The notes beneath the pieces are model-generated. The model had not been told where the DNA came from. It was given only the letters and a program-made list of their open reading frames with translations, and made no database searches. Both the position numbers and the translations under genes were made by a program. Shown piece by piece: positions 15,452 through 23,628 of a stretch of DNA of 32,683 bases; the first letter of the stretch is position 1, and every line of letters begins with the position of its first letter. Source of the stretch: Verrucomicrobiaceae bacterium. Its GTDB lineage: Bacteria > Verrucomicrobiota > Verrucomicrobiia > Verrucomicrobiales > Verrucomicrobiaceae. The DNA lies in assembly GCA_947471905.1 (NCBI GenBank), contig CANIZT010000009.1:1-32683 (forward strand). Direction: 5' to 3'.

Positions 15452-16429
15452 ATGAAAACAACCGCTAACTCCGTCCATCGTCGTCATTTCCTCGCCACCA
15501 CCGGCGCTGCTTCGCTTTCGCTGTTTTCGTCCGCTAAAGCAGCGTCGTTCAAGACAGTGATCAAGAAAGCCAAGATCATCGGCAAGCCGGAGGAGAAGGT
15601 GCTGCGCGAACTCAAGGACGCGGGATTCGACGGCGTGGAGATTTCGTTTCTCTTTGATGACGAGACGGAAGCCAAGAAGGCGCGCGAACTCGTCGAGGGC
15701 ATCGGCTTAAAGGTACACTCCGTGCTGCGCGGCTGGGCGGAGTTTAACAGTGATGATCCAGGACAAGTGGCCGCCAGTTATGCGGTCACTGAGAAAGCGC
15801 TGCGCACGGCAAACTGGCTCGGCGCGGAGACGATCCTACTGGTGCCGTGCCGCGTCGGTGGGCCTACGGTGAAGATGCCGCAGCCGTGGGAGTTCGACAT
15901 CGAGTTCGACGAGAAGACCGGCCACGTCAGCCGCGTGGTGAAGGGCGACAACGCGCCGTTCGAGCGCTACATCGCGCTGCAGAACAAATCGACCGATGGA
16001 TCGAAGGAGCAGGTGACGAAGCTCATCCCGCTGGCGGAGAAGTTGAACGTCATCATCGGCCTCGAAAACGTCTGGAACAATCTCTGGGTGCGCCCGGACC
16101 TCTACAAGAACTTCGTCGCGTCCTTCAATCATCCGTTTGTGAAGGCCTACTACGACGTGGGCAATCATGTGAAGTACATCGTACCTGTGCACGACTGGAT
16201 TCACACGCTGGGCAGCCTCATCAAGAAGATCCACATCAAGGACTATGCGCTCGCGTCGGACAACCACAGCGGCAAGTTCGTGCATCCGCGCGATGGCAGC
16301 ATCGACTGGCCAAAGATGCGCCAAGCGCTCGAGGATGTTGGCTACAACGGCTGGATCACCGTGGAGGACAATGGCCTGCCGCTGCCTGAGTTCACGGACC
16401 GGCTGAACAAGATCATCGCGGGCGTGTGA
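15452..16429 (+). CDS. Tat-exported sugar phosphate isomerase/epimerase-like TIM barrel
   Basis: A 325-residue protein starting at ATG 15452, chosen because it leads into a twin-arginine signal (VHRRHFLATTGAASLSLF, cleavage near AKA-AS). The mature part is an AP-endonuclease-2/xylose-isomerase-like TIM barrel (PF01261). Candidate metal ligands are Glu in IIGLENVWNN, Asp in YYDVGN, His in KKIHIKDY and Glu in WITVEDN. Close relatives include hydroxypyruvate isomerase, myo-inosose dehydratase and 3-dehydro-sugar-metabolising proteins. Tat export of such barrels is common in Verrucomicrobia and suggests folding with a metal before export. A 93-base gap separates it from pdxA, so it may have its own promoter. 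It converges on the next gene with only three bases between stops. Confidence 0.82.
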   Translation: MKTTANSVHRRHFLATTGAASLSLFSSAKAASFKTVIKKAKIIGKPEEKVLRELKDAGFDGVEISFLFDDETEAKKARELVEGIGLKVHSVLRGWAEFNSDDPGQVAASYAVTEKALRTANWLGAETILLVPCRVGGPTVKMPQPWEFDIEFDEKTGHVSRVVKGDNAPFERYIALQNKSTDGSKEQVTKLIPLAEKLNVIIGLENVWNNLWVRPDLYKNFVASFNHPFVKAYYDVGNHVKYIVPVHDWIHTLGSLIKKIHIKDYALASDNHSGKFVHPRDGSIDWPKMRQALEDVGYNGWITVEDNGLPLPEFTDRLNKIIAGV

Positions 16430-16432
16430 GCC

Positions 16433-17293
16433 TCACTTCTTCAGCACCTTAGCCACAAACTCACTCAACGCCTTCGTTGCGGGATCATCGGGCAGGCCTA
16501 GGTCGTCGTTGAGTTTCACATGACTGGTGTCCTTGGCACCGAAGACGGTTGTCGTGACGCCAGATTCTTTCAGCACGGCCCCAAGACGCTGCGCTTGAGC
16601 GCTGGTGTCGGGATGACTGGCGACGTGTAGGATCAGGAAGGGCGGAATGCCTTTGTCCTTCGCCACATGCGTGACAGCGGAGAAATTGAGGTGATTTTCA
16701 GGTGTGCTGCCAAACTTTTCACGATGACCATTCACTCGTGGCGGCAGATGATGCACGCGCAGGCGTGTCTCGGCGGTCTCGATAATGGCGGGCACATCGT
16801 AGGTGTCGCCATCGACGGGCACGCAGCCGATAAGGTCATCCAATGAATCGCCTTCTGCTTTCAAGTAACGGTCATCCGTGCAGATAATCGCCGCGAGTTG
16901 CGCGCCAGCCGAGTGTCCGCCGACGAGCACGCGTTTCGGGTCGCCGCCGTATTCGGCAATGTGCTTGTGCATCCAGCCATATGCCTTGGCGACATCGCGT
17001 ATGAGCGTGCCCATGTTCACCTCGGGCAGCAGGCGGTAGTTCGTGGGCACAAAGACGAAGCCTTTGTCGATGAACCACTGCGGTTTCAATTTCACATCCG
17101 TCTTATCGCCCTGCTGCCAGCCGCCGCCGTGAATCCAGAACACGACTGGCAGATTCTTCGCGTCCTTCGGCGCGTAGATGTCGAGAACGTGCCGTGCGTG
17201 GCCGTCGTCGAGGTAGCGGATGTCACGCTGGACATTTTGAGCAAAGGCGGTAACGCAAAACGCGAGGCTGATGATGAGGTGCTTCATGGTCAT
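16433..17293 (-). CDS. Secreted alpha/beta-hydrolase (BD-FAE/lipase-like)
   Basis: A 286-residue esterase-like protein with a signal peptide ([19 protein letters not shown]; Met3 is an alternative start). It has the oxyanion motif HGGGW at 55-59, the elbow GGHSAG with Ser128, a probable acid at Asp229 (HVASHPDT), and the His at 258 ([10 protein letters not shown]). Like the plus-strand esterase at 13088, it belongs to the carboxylesterase group often attached to polysaccharide-degrading loci. It sits 21 bases downstream of the deacetylase gene on the same strand, so the two are likely co-transcribed. Confidence 0.85.
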   Translation of the reverse strand: MTMKHLIISLAFCVTAFAQNVQRDIRYLDDGHARHVLDIYAPKDAKNLPVVFWIHGGGWQQGDKTDVKLKPQWFIDKGFVFVPTNYRLLPEVNMGTLIRDVAKAYGWMHKHIAEYGGDPKRVLVGGHSAGAQLAAIICTDDRYLKAEGDSLDDLIGCVPVDGDTYDVPAIIETAETRLRVHHLPPRVNGHREKFGSTPENHLNFSAVTHVAKDKGIPPFLILHVASHPDTSAQAQRLGAVLKESGVTTTVFGAKDTSHVKLNDDLGLPDDPATKALSEFVAKVLKK

Positions 17294-17314
17294 TTCTATA
17301 CGTGGCTACAACCC

Positions 17315-18040
17315 TCACTTCTTCGCCACATACTTCGCGAGATCACGCATGGCGATCACCGTGCAGCCCTCGTCCTTGAGATGCTGCATGTAAGCCTCGA
17401 ACTTCGCTGGATCGGTGTTCACCCACGGATGCTTGATGTCCGGCACGCCATGAAAAGTCATCACGGCGATCTTGCCGTCCTTCGCCTGCGCCACGGCGGC
17501 TTTGAACTGCTCCAGTATGCTGTCCGGCTTGCCATCAAAGGCCTGCGGCATCGTCAGCGGATCATCTGTCTTTGGGTCGAAGGCCTTTGCGCCGCCAGCA
17601 CGTGCAAACTGATAGCCACGCTCGCGCAGCAGCTTCACTGCGGCTTCGCTCGTCGCGTAGCCGGGATAGCAAAAGCTCACCGGCTTCGGAATGCCGTATT
17701 TCGTGCACTGTTGCTCGATGAACTCCACATCCGCGGCGAGCTGCTCCGGCTTCTGCTTGCTCACGCCTGCGTGTTTGCGGGTATGGTTGCCGATCTCGAA
17801 TCCGTCTGCATGCAGCGCCTGGATCTGCTCCCAAGTCATGTAGTGCTCCTTGTCCACGAGGAACTCAAAGCCCTCGGTGATGAAGAATGTGGCCCCAAAT
17901 CCATGTTTCTTCAGCAGTGGCGCCACAAAGATCGCCTGGCTCGCCACGGAGTCATCGAAGGTGAGCGCGACGAGCTTGTCCGGCACCGGTTCGGCGTGCA
18001 GCGAGGTGGCGAGCAACAGGGCAAAGAAGAATTTTTTCAT
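17315..18040 (-). CDS. Secreted NodB-type polysaccharide deacetylase
   Basis: A 241-residue protein from ATG 18040, which begins a signal peptide (MKKFFFALLLATSLHA). The NodB homology domain follows at once: TFDD (27-30), the metal pair in NHTRKH (His86 and His90 with Asp30), a motif-3 variant FCYPGYAT around 123-130, and TFHGVPD near the C-terminus as motif 5. The complete zinc triad indicates an active carbohydrate esterase family 4-like enzyme that removes N- or O-acetyl groups from a glycan. Motif 3 has CYPGY rather than the more common RPPYG, as seen in divergent bacterial members. It is divergent from the sulfatase at 18124 with an 83-base gap and probably forms a two-gene unit with the downstream esterase. 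Confidence 0.88.
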   Translation of the reverse strand: MKKFFFALLLATSLHAEPVPDKLVALTFDDSVASQAIFVAPLLKKHGFGATFFITEGFEFLVDKEHYMTWEQIQALHADGFEIGNHTRKHAGVSKQKPEQLAADVEFIEQQCTKYGIPKPVSFCYPGYATSEAAVKLLRERGYQFARAGGAKAFDPKTDDPLTMPQAFDGKPDSILEQFKAAVAQAKDGKIAVMTFHGVPDIKHPWVNTDPAKFEAYMQHLKDEGCTVIAMRDLAKYVAKK

Positions 18041-18123
18041 GTGGGCGCAACTATCGGAGGCTTCACCGCTCTGCAAGTCTCGATGCGGAAGCTCGAAAGC
18101 CTCGTGCTCTCTGCGCGTTCAGC

Positions 18124-18951
18124 ATGTCCATGATCCGTCTGCTTTGCCTTCTCTCACTCCGGCTTGGTTGCTCGCTGCATGCGGCATCGAGGCCCAACAT
18201 CATCTTCATCCTCGCCGACGACTACGGCTGGGGTGATCCGGCCTGCTACGGGCATCCTTATGCAAAGACGCCGAACATCGACCGCCTAGCGCGGGAGGGC
18301 ACACGCTTCACGCAGTTCTATGCCACTGGCGTCACCTGCTGCCCGGCACGCACGGATCTCATGACCGGCAAGCGGCCCGCGACCTTTGCGAAGTATCCGG
18401 CAAGCTTTGGCTTTGGGGATCGCGTGACCGTCACGGAGCTGATGAAAAAGGCCGGCTATGCGACGGGCCACTTCGGGAAATGGCACATTGGGCCGAGCGA
18501 GACGCCTGGAACGTATGGCATCGACGTCATCGGCTCCGACGAAGAAAACACGGCCCCAAAGCCCGTCGATGGCGGCAAGGACACGCGTGTCTATGACAAC
18601 GCCATCGCCTTTTTGGAGAAGCACAAGGACGTGCCCTTCTACATGAATGTGTGGGGCCACATCACGCATCATCCGGTCGATCCTACGCAGAAGTTCGTCG
18701 ATGAGTTCGCCAGCCTGAAAGTGAACTCCGAGAAAGCCGATCCCGCCATGCGCTGGCAAAACTGGAAGCTCCACGGCACCCATCGCGCTCGCGGCGAGAT
18801 CGAGCTTTACGATCTAACCAGCGATCCAGGTGAACGCTACAACCTCGCCCCTCAGAAACCCGATCTCATGCTGGAACTCACCACCCGCCTCAAAGCTTGG
18901 GCCGACACTCTTCCCAAGACTTACGAACACGGTGATGTGAAGGACAACTGA
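18124..18951 (+). CDS. Sulfatase with internal deletion, probably inactive
   Basis: A 275-residue formylglycine sulfatase remnant; complete family members are about 450-550 residues. A signal-like N-terminus (MIRLLCLLSLRLGCSLHA; Met1 or Met3 as start) is followed by the intact catalytic half: ADDYGWGD (Asp32, Asp33), the modification motif CCPAR with Cys72 as the formylglycine site, FGKWHIG (Lys119, His121) and NVWGHITHHPVDP. At about residue 200-206 the sequence jumps to the C-terminal subdomain (AMRWQNWKLHGT, then IELYDLTSDPGERYNL). The usual stretch between them, with the metal-binding S-D-N/Q-G motif and following lysine, is missing: roughly 180 residues judged from family memory. The frame stays open across the junction (about 18720-18745), so a protein could be made but should lack an intact metal site. 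Confidence 0.85.
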   Translation: MSMIRLLCLLSLRLGCSLHAASRPNIIFILADDYGWGDPACYGHPYAKTPNIDRLAREGTRFTQFYATGVTCCPARTDLMTGKRPATFAKYPASFGFGDRVTVTELMKKAGYATGHFGKWHIGPSETPGTYGIDVIGSDEENTAPKPVDGGKDTRVYDNAIAFLEKHKDVPFYMNVWGHITHHPVDPTQKFVDEFASLKVNSEKADPAMRWQNWKLHGTHRARGEIELYDLTSDPGERYNLAPQKPDLMLELTTRLKAWADTLPKTYEHGDVKDN

Positions 18952-18960
18952 GTGCCCATC

Positions 18961-20076
18961 TCACGGCCTCACCAGCCCCCACGCCACCGCTCGCAAGCCC
19001 TGCGCACCACCGCTGACGTTTGCCATCTCGAAGGTGAAGACTTCATGCCAGCTTTTGCCGCCATCAGTGCTGCGGAGGATGTTGGAGCGCTTGGCGTCCA
19101 CGCACACGAGCGTGCCGGTGTCGGAGGCGGTCACGTTGCCCTCTGGCATCGCGGCGGGCAAATCACGCCAGGTTTTGCCATCCGCGCTGGCACGCGACAC
19201 CTTGCCACTGAGCCAGAACTCTTGGCCGACGAGGCTCATCGTCGCACGCTTCGTGCCGGTGGGATGCGGCCCTGACCATGTCTCACCGCCATCGGTGCTG
19301 GTCCAGGCGTTTGCGGCGTCATTGTCGGTCATGACGAGCAGTCGGCCATTGCACTGCATTTCGCCGCGACCGGTGGAGGCCTCCAAACCTTTCGGTGCGA
19401 GCCAGCGCCACGTTTTGCCGAGATCATCGCTGGCAAATAGATGGCCAAACCTCGGCCCGGCGTCGCCGCGGTTGTCACCGAGCGCGAGGAAGCGTCCGCT
19501 AGCATCGCCGCAATACACGGTGCCGACGTGATGCGTGCTCAGCTTGCCACGCGGATCGTCTTTGAACGCGCCCCACATGCCAAAAGAGCTGAAACTCTGT
19601 CCGAGATCGCTCGTGGCGCAGAAGGTCATGTAGCCGCTGCCGACGAAGGTGCCCTTGCCGCCCGCGATGCCCCAGGTGCCTGGCATCACGCGGGCATCGC
19701 CCTTGCCCTCCGGCAGCTTCGCGGTGCCTTTCGTGAGGTGACGCCAGTTCATCGCGTTGTCGGAGGCCAGATAAATCGTCGCCGCGCCCCAGCCGACGGG
19801 CACCACGAACACACCACCCGTGTAAGCGACCGCCTTCGTCGCCCACGGCCCGTGATCGGCACCCGGTGCAGCAAAGAAGGACTGCGTCCACGTCTTGCCA
19901 TCATCCTTCGACACGATGATCCGCGCCCCATGCCCCACCGCGACAAACGCCCCCACCTTCGGCTCTGGTTTGAAATCACCGCCCAGCGGGATCGATTCGC
20001 GAATCTTTACATCGTCGGGTGATTCATTCGCGGCGAAAGCGGTGACGACAAGCAGGAGAGAAAGGAGCATTTTCAT
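18961..20076 (-). CDS. Secreted Asp-box (BNR) beta-propeller protein
   Basis: A 371-residue protein counted from ATG 20076, chosen because it directly precedes a signal peptide (MKMLLSLLLVVTAFAANE); ATG 20070 is equally possible. It contains about seven Asp-box-like turns in sequence: SKDDGKTW, ASDNAMNW, TSDLGQSF, SDDLGKTW, STDGGETW, SADGKTW and STDGGKSW. The regular spacing suggests a seven-bladed propeller nearer the YCF48/BNR type than the six-bladed true sialidases. Catalytic residues of GH33 are not evident. It is the last gene of a ten-gene minus-strand run and converges on the deleted sulfatase gene with nine bases between stops. Confidence 0.75.
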   Translation of the reverse strand: MKMLLSLLLVVTAFAANESPDDVKIRESIPLGGDFKPEPKVGAFVAVGHGARIIVSKDDGKTWTQSFFAAPGADHGPWATKAVAYTGGVFVVPVGWGAATIYLASDNAMNWRHLTKGTAKLPEGKGDARVMPGTWGIAGGKGTFVGSGYMTFCATSDLGQSFSSFGMWGAFKDDPRGKLSTHHVGTVYCGDASGRFLALGDNRGDAGPRFGHLFASDDLGKTWRWLAPKGLEASTGRGEMQCNGRLLVMTDNDAANAWTSTDGGETWSGPHPTGTKRATMSLVGQEFWLSGKVSRASADGKTWRDLPAAMPEGNVTASDTGTLVCVDAKRSNILRSTDGGKSWHEVFTFEMANVSGGAQGLRAVAWGLVRP

Positions 20077-20129
20077 AAGCGATGCTGGAACGAACCAGCC
20101 TGCGATGATCTGACAGGCCTTTGCCAGAC

Positions 20130-22196
20130 TCACGGCACTCGATCACGCCCCATCCCGTCCACCGACTGCTCGATGACGACGCGATCCTTGCCGACGAGTT
20201 GGATCAAGTCCGGCAGGTCGTAGTGACGCAGCACGCCGTGAATCAGGTTCACCGTTTGATCGAAAGTCTCCTCAGAGCCGACGAGCGATTCGTAGCTCGA
20301 GATCATCCGGCGGAGCGTGATCTGTGTGAAGGCATCGCGCTCGAGCGCGGCGGCATGCAGCGCGGGAATGGCGGCCTCGCCGATGGCGATGACGCTGATG
20401 GCGGAGGCTTTCGTCTTCAAAAAGCGTGCCCAGCTCCGCACATCATCCGTGCGCATGCCGACGTAGCTTTTGCCAATGAGGTAGGCGGTGAGGATTTCGA
20501 GGTTGTCGCGACCGAAGCGGCCTGCGCCGAAGGATTTGCGCCGGAGGCCGGTTTCCGTCTCGCCGATGCCGCGCAGTTCGGCGGCGAGGACGATGTTTCC
20601 GGCCTTCACGAGCTGCTCGATGGCGGCAGCATCCGCTTTGAGGCTTTCGCCATGCAAATAGAGCACGGCCTGACCATTCGGCTTGGCAGGCGTGTAAAGC
20701 AGCGCGGGCAGTTGGAAGGCGTTCTCGGCATTCAACGCCAGTTTCTCAATGGCGAAGCCCTCGCGAGTGATTTGAGCGAGTGTTTCGACTTTGGGCTCCG
20801 CAATCGTTTCGGAGGCTCCGATGGCTTCGAGGATGGTTTTCGGCCCCAAACCGCTTTCACGGGTCGATTTGAGCTTCGAGGCAGTTTCTGCATTGATTTG
20901 AAAAACACTGCGCTCGCCCAGTAGCAACCTCACCTGGCCTTTCGGTGTGCATTGAAGCTGCTGCGGCGTCCAATCCGCCACGCTGAGCGCTCGAAGCTCC
21001 TCGTCGGTAAATGAATCCGGCAGTTTCGCGACTTCGCGCACGACGATGTCTTTGCCGAGAAGATGCCGAGCCATGAATCGCGTCACCGCCTCGCGCAATT
21101 GCAACGTAAAGCCGTGCGGCGCATCGGGAGCCACGAGGTCGATCATGTCCGGGTGGCCGAGGCGCGAGTAGAAGCGCTTGGCATCGCGAAACAGTTCCCA
21201 CGTGCCGCCGAAGTCGAAGGTCACATCCCGCGTGCCCGCGCAGATGAGCGTGGGCTTCGGCGCACGCATGATGCAGTAATCCGCCTCGTCCATGCCGAAA
21301 GCGATCTGCCCGGCGATGTTCTGCTCGCCATCCTGCGGCCCTTTGGTCTCGATGAGCTTTTTGAAGGTGGTGAGGAAGCAACCCGGGGCCGCGGCGAGGA
21401 TGCGATCATCCAGCGCCATCAAATACGCCGTCTCCGTGCCGCCACCGCTGTTTCCTGTGCAGCCGATTTTATCCGTGAGAATGTCCGGGCGGCTTTGCAG
21501 GTAGTCGATGACGCGCATGCCATCCCAGATGCGAAACTGCGCCGCGTTCGCGCCGATCAAAGCGCTGCTGATGGCCGTCATCGTGTGCTCCGTGGTGCAA
21601 ACGAGGCGCACATTCGGATGTGGCACCTTCACATGCGGCGCATCGTCGAAGACCGCACGTTCCTTCGCCAGATCGAGCATTTGATACCTCTCACCCTGCC
21701 CGATGGGATCGTAGCACATCGCCGCCATGCCATGACGTGCCAACAGCATGCAGATGAGCTGATACTGCCCCACCGCCTTACCCTCATGACTGTGCCCGCA
21801 CGGCACCAGCACCGCAGGCCACGGCGGCGGCGTGTCCGGCAGGTAAAGATTCGCCGTAAGATGAAACGTCGGCCTCGTTTCCAGGATGATTTTCTCCACT
21901 CGATAGCCCTTGCCTTGCAACGTGCCCGTGATCTGCGGATTCAGCGGCGTGCGCTCCGGCAACCCGCCGATGCGCTCCAGAAAAAACGCCCGCCGCTCCT
22001 CCTGCCAGCGTTTGCATGCCGCCTCGCTCTTGATCATCACCTCAAACGCCGCGCTGCGTTTGTCGCACAGCTCATTGAACTCACGCACAAGCCAACCCTC
22101 AAACGCCTCGGCCGGTTTGGATGCCGGATCGAGCACGGTGAGTTCATCCGCAGTCATCGCGGAGCCGAGAGCGAGAAGAAAAAGGAGCAAGCGCAT
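20130..22196 (-). CDS. Two-module acetyl-xylan-esterase-like hydrolase with degenerate second module
   Basis: A 688-residue protein with a short signal peptide (MRLLLFLLALGSAMTADE). Module 1 (about 60-380) is an AXE1/dienelactone-hydrolase-like alpha/beta hydrolase: CGHSHEGKA near 133-141 as oxyanion region, elbow GNSGGG with Ser250, Asp324 in AGTRDVTF and His361 in DAPHGFT, a complete triad. Module 2 (about 470-688) repeats the fold (VLYLHGESLK at 511-520, then AAELRGIGETETG), but the elbow position reads AIGEAAIP, with Ala608 where the serine should be. Module 2 therefore looks non-catalytic and may serve binding or stability. A role in deacylating polysaccharide esters is likely. It starts 19 bases after the ceramidase-like stop. 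Confidence 0.82.
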   Translation of the reverse strand: MRLLLFLLALGSAMTADELTVLDPASKPAEAFEGWLVREFNELCDKRSAAFEVMIKSEAACKRWQEERRAFFLERIGGLPERTPLNPQITGTLQGKGYRVEKIILETRPTFHLTANLYLPDTPPPWPAVLVPCGHSHEGKAVGQYQLICMLLARHGMAAMCYDPIGQGERYQMLDLAKERAVFDDAPHVKVPHPNVRLVCTTEHTMTAISSALIGANAAQFRIWDGMRVIDYLQSRPDILTDKIGCTGNSGGGTETAYLMALDDRILAAAPGCFLTTFKKLIETKGPQDGEQNIAGQIAFGMDEADYCIMRAPKPTLICAGTRDVTFDFGGTWELFRDAKRFYSRLGHPDMIDLVAPDAPHGFTLQLREAVTRFMARHLLGKDIVVREVAKLPDSFTDEELRALSVADWTPQQLQCTPKGQVRLLLGERSVFQINAETASKLKSTRESGLGPKTILEAIGASETIAEPKVETLAQITREGFAIEKLALNAENAFQLPALLYTPAKPNGQAVLYLHGESLKADAAAIEQLVKAGNIVLAAELRGIGETETGLRRKSFGAGRFGRDNLEILTAYLIGKSYVGMRTDDVRSWARFLKTKASAISVIAIGEAAIPALHAAALERDAFTQITLRRMISSYESLVGSEETFDQTVNLIHGVLRHYDLPDLIQLVGKDRVVIEQSVDGMGRDRVP

Positions 22197-22215
22197 GCCA
22201 CGATTACGGCTCCCG

Positions 22216-23577
22216 TCACTCGCCCTTCCACATTTCGTGCACCTTGCTGATGATGTGTTCTTCGAGCGAGTCGGCGAACTTTTCGGGGTGCAGCGGATTC
22301 GACCAGTAAATGATGGAACGATAGGCCTCGTAGCCGCCTTCGTGCAGCACGCGCTTGCTGGGGATGTAGGCGAGCACGTCGTTGCAGTAGCCCGCGACCC
22401 ACAGACTGCCGGGACCGGTGAACTCGCGCTTCAAACGCAGCGAGTAGTCCACGCAGGTCTCGCCGCTGAGCCCAACAAAGGTGAGATCATCGCCGAAGCG
22501 CACGAGTTGCACCGGGAAGTCGTAGTGATCGCGCAACTCACCCTTCTTCAGCGCGAGCAAGCGCCGCTCGTCCCACTTGCGATCATAGCCGCTGCTGGTC
22601 TCCAGGTGCTTTTCGAGATCGGCGGCGGTCGGAATGGATTCGTAATCGAGGCGCGTCGTCTGCCAGTCGAGATGTAGCGGGCCGTGGATGAGTTTGGGCT
22701 TCGCGTCGATGGCTGCTTCCACCGCGGTTGCGAGGCTTTGACCATGCCTCATGCTGAAAATGGGGCTGAAGCGCGGATACGCATTCTGATCTCCGCCGCA
22801 GCCCATCATGAAGAGCGCGATGGTGCCCGGATGCGCCTCCTCGATCATCGCTTGCGCGTGGCCCGCGTAGTCGCCGTGCCACTGCTTGATGCTCATCGAC
22901 GTGTTGTGGCAGGCGTAGCCGAACAAGATGGCGGCGAGCTTGTTGTCGGCCGTCGTCACCGTGAGCACGGGCACATCGTGATCCACCGCGCCCTCGGGAT
23001 TCGGGCTGTTCAAGTAGGGATCGCCCGTTGGCTTGTCGCTCTTCAGGCGACGGTTCATCGCGAATCCACATCGCGCATGACCATAGCTGATCGTGGCCGG
23101 TGATAGCGCCTTCAAAGCCTCGCCGATGATGCCGACGATCTTGTCGGTGAGAAAGGCGTTGTAGCGCAGGCATCGCTCCTTTCGCAGCGGATCGGTGAGG
23201 CCCATGAACTCCAGTTCTGTGTATTTCAGCTCCGGCCCGCAGTGCGTGTGCGAGCAGTTCATCAGCAGCGACTTCTCCGGCAATCCAAACTTCGCCTTCA
23301 CCTCCTTCGCGACCGCCTCCCGCAACTGATACGTCACCTCGACGAGATCGAGCGTCACCATCACGAAGCGCGTCCCCGCTTTGTCCTCCATCGCGAGCGT
23401 CTTCGCGAACAACTCCATCGCCGTGCTCTCGGCTGGCACTTCCCGACCTGCGAATCCGGCAAGATACATGGGCTCCTGCGGCGTGATGACCGCCTTCGCG
23501 GCCGCGGCTTTCCACTCGGGCGTTTGCGCGACGAGTGCCAAGGGGAAGAGCAAAACGAGACTGAGGAGAGCTTTCAT
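22216..23577 (-). CDS. Neutral/alkaline ceramidase-like secreted amidase
   Basis: A 453-residue protein from ATG 23577 (a TTG two codons earlier is also open) with signal peptide MKALLSLVLLFPLALVAQ. The N-terminal ceramidase segment AAAKAVITPQEPMYLAGFAGR (25-45) is clear. The zinc motif is SHTHCGP at 109-115, where the family usually has THTHSGP or SHTHSGP. A second metal His lies in YACHNTSMSIKQWHGDYAG, matching the HGTSM-type motif of bacterial neutral ceramidases. Full bacterial ceramidases are about 650 residues, so this is a short version lacking the C-terminal immunoglobulin-like domain. The family (PF04734) hydrolyses the amide of ceramide, but short members in Planctomycetes and Verrucomicrobia are uncharacterised. 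Amide hydrolysis of an acylated amino sugar or lipid is equally possible. Confidence 0.78.
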   Translation of the reverse strand: MKALLSLVLLFPLALVAQTPEWKAAAAKAVITPQEPMYLAGFAGREVPAESTAMELFAKTLAMEDKAGTRFVMVTLDLVEVTYQLREAVAKEVKAKFGLPEKSLLMNCSHTHCGPELKYTELEFMGLTDPLRKERCLRYNAFLTDKIVGIIGEALKALSPATISYGHARCGFAMNRRLKSDKPTGDPYLNSPNPEGAVDHDVPVLTVTTADNKLAAILFGYACHNTSMSIKQWHGDYAGHAQAMIEEAHPGTIALFMMGCGGDQNAYPRFSPIFSMRHGQSLATAVEAAIDAKPKLIHGPLHLDWQTTRLDYESIPTAADLEKHLETSSGYDRKWDERRLLALKKGELRDHYDFPVQLVRFGDDLTFVGLSGETCVDYSLRLKREFTGPGSLWVAGYCNDVLAYIPSKRVLHEGGYEAYRSIIYWSNPLHPEKFADSLEEHIISKVHEMWKGE

Positions 23578-23628
23578 GAGCAACCTTTACGGCCTGAACG
23601 TCCGCTTCCTCACGAGGAGTGCGCTCCT

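Noticed and set aside
16898-18133. A 411-codon plus-strand frame opposite the esterase and deacetylase genes
   Set aside because: Composition is His/Arg/Leu-rich with no recognisable fold, and it runs across two genuine genes and their gap.
18124-18180. Lipoprotein signal in the sulfatase (LGC near residues 14-16)
   Set aside because: The residue three before the cysteine is Arg, which does not fit a lipobox; an ordinary signal peptide is more likely.
21063-22250. A 395-codon plus-strand frame opposite the two-module esterase
   Set aside because: Arg/His-rich translation typical of antisense; the minus-strand product has Ser250/Asp324/His361.
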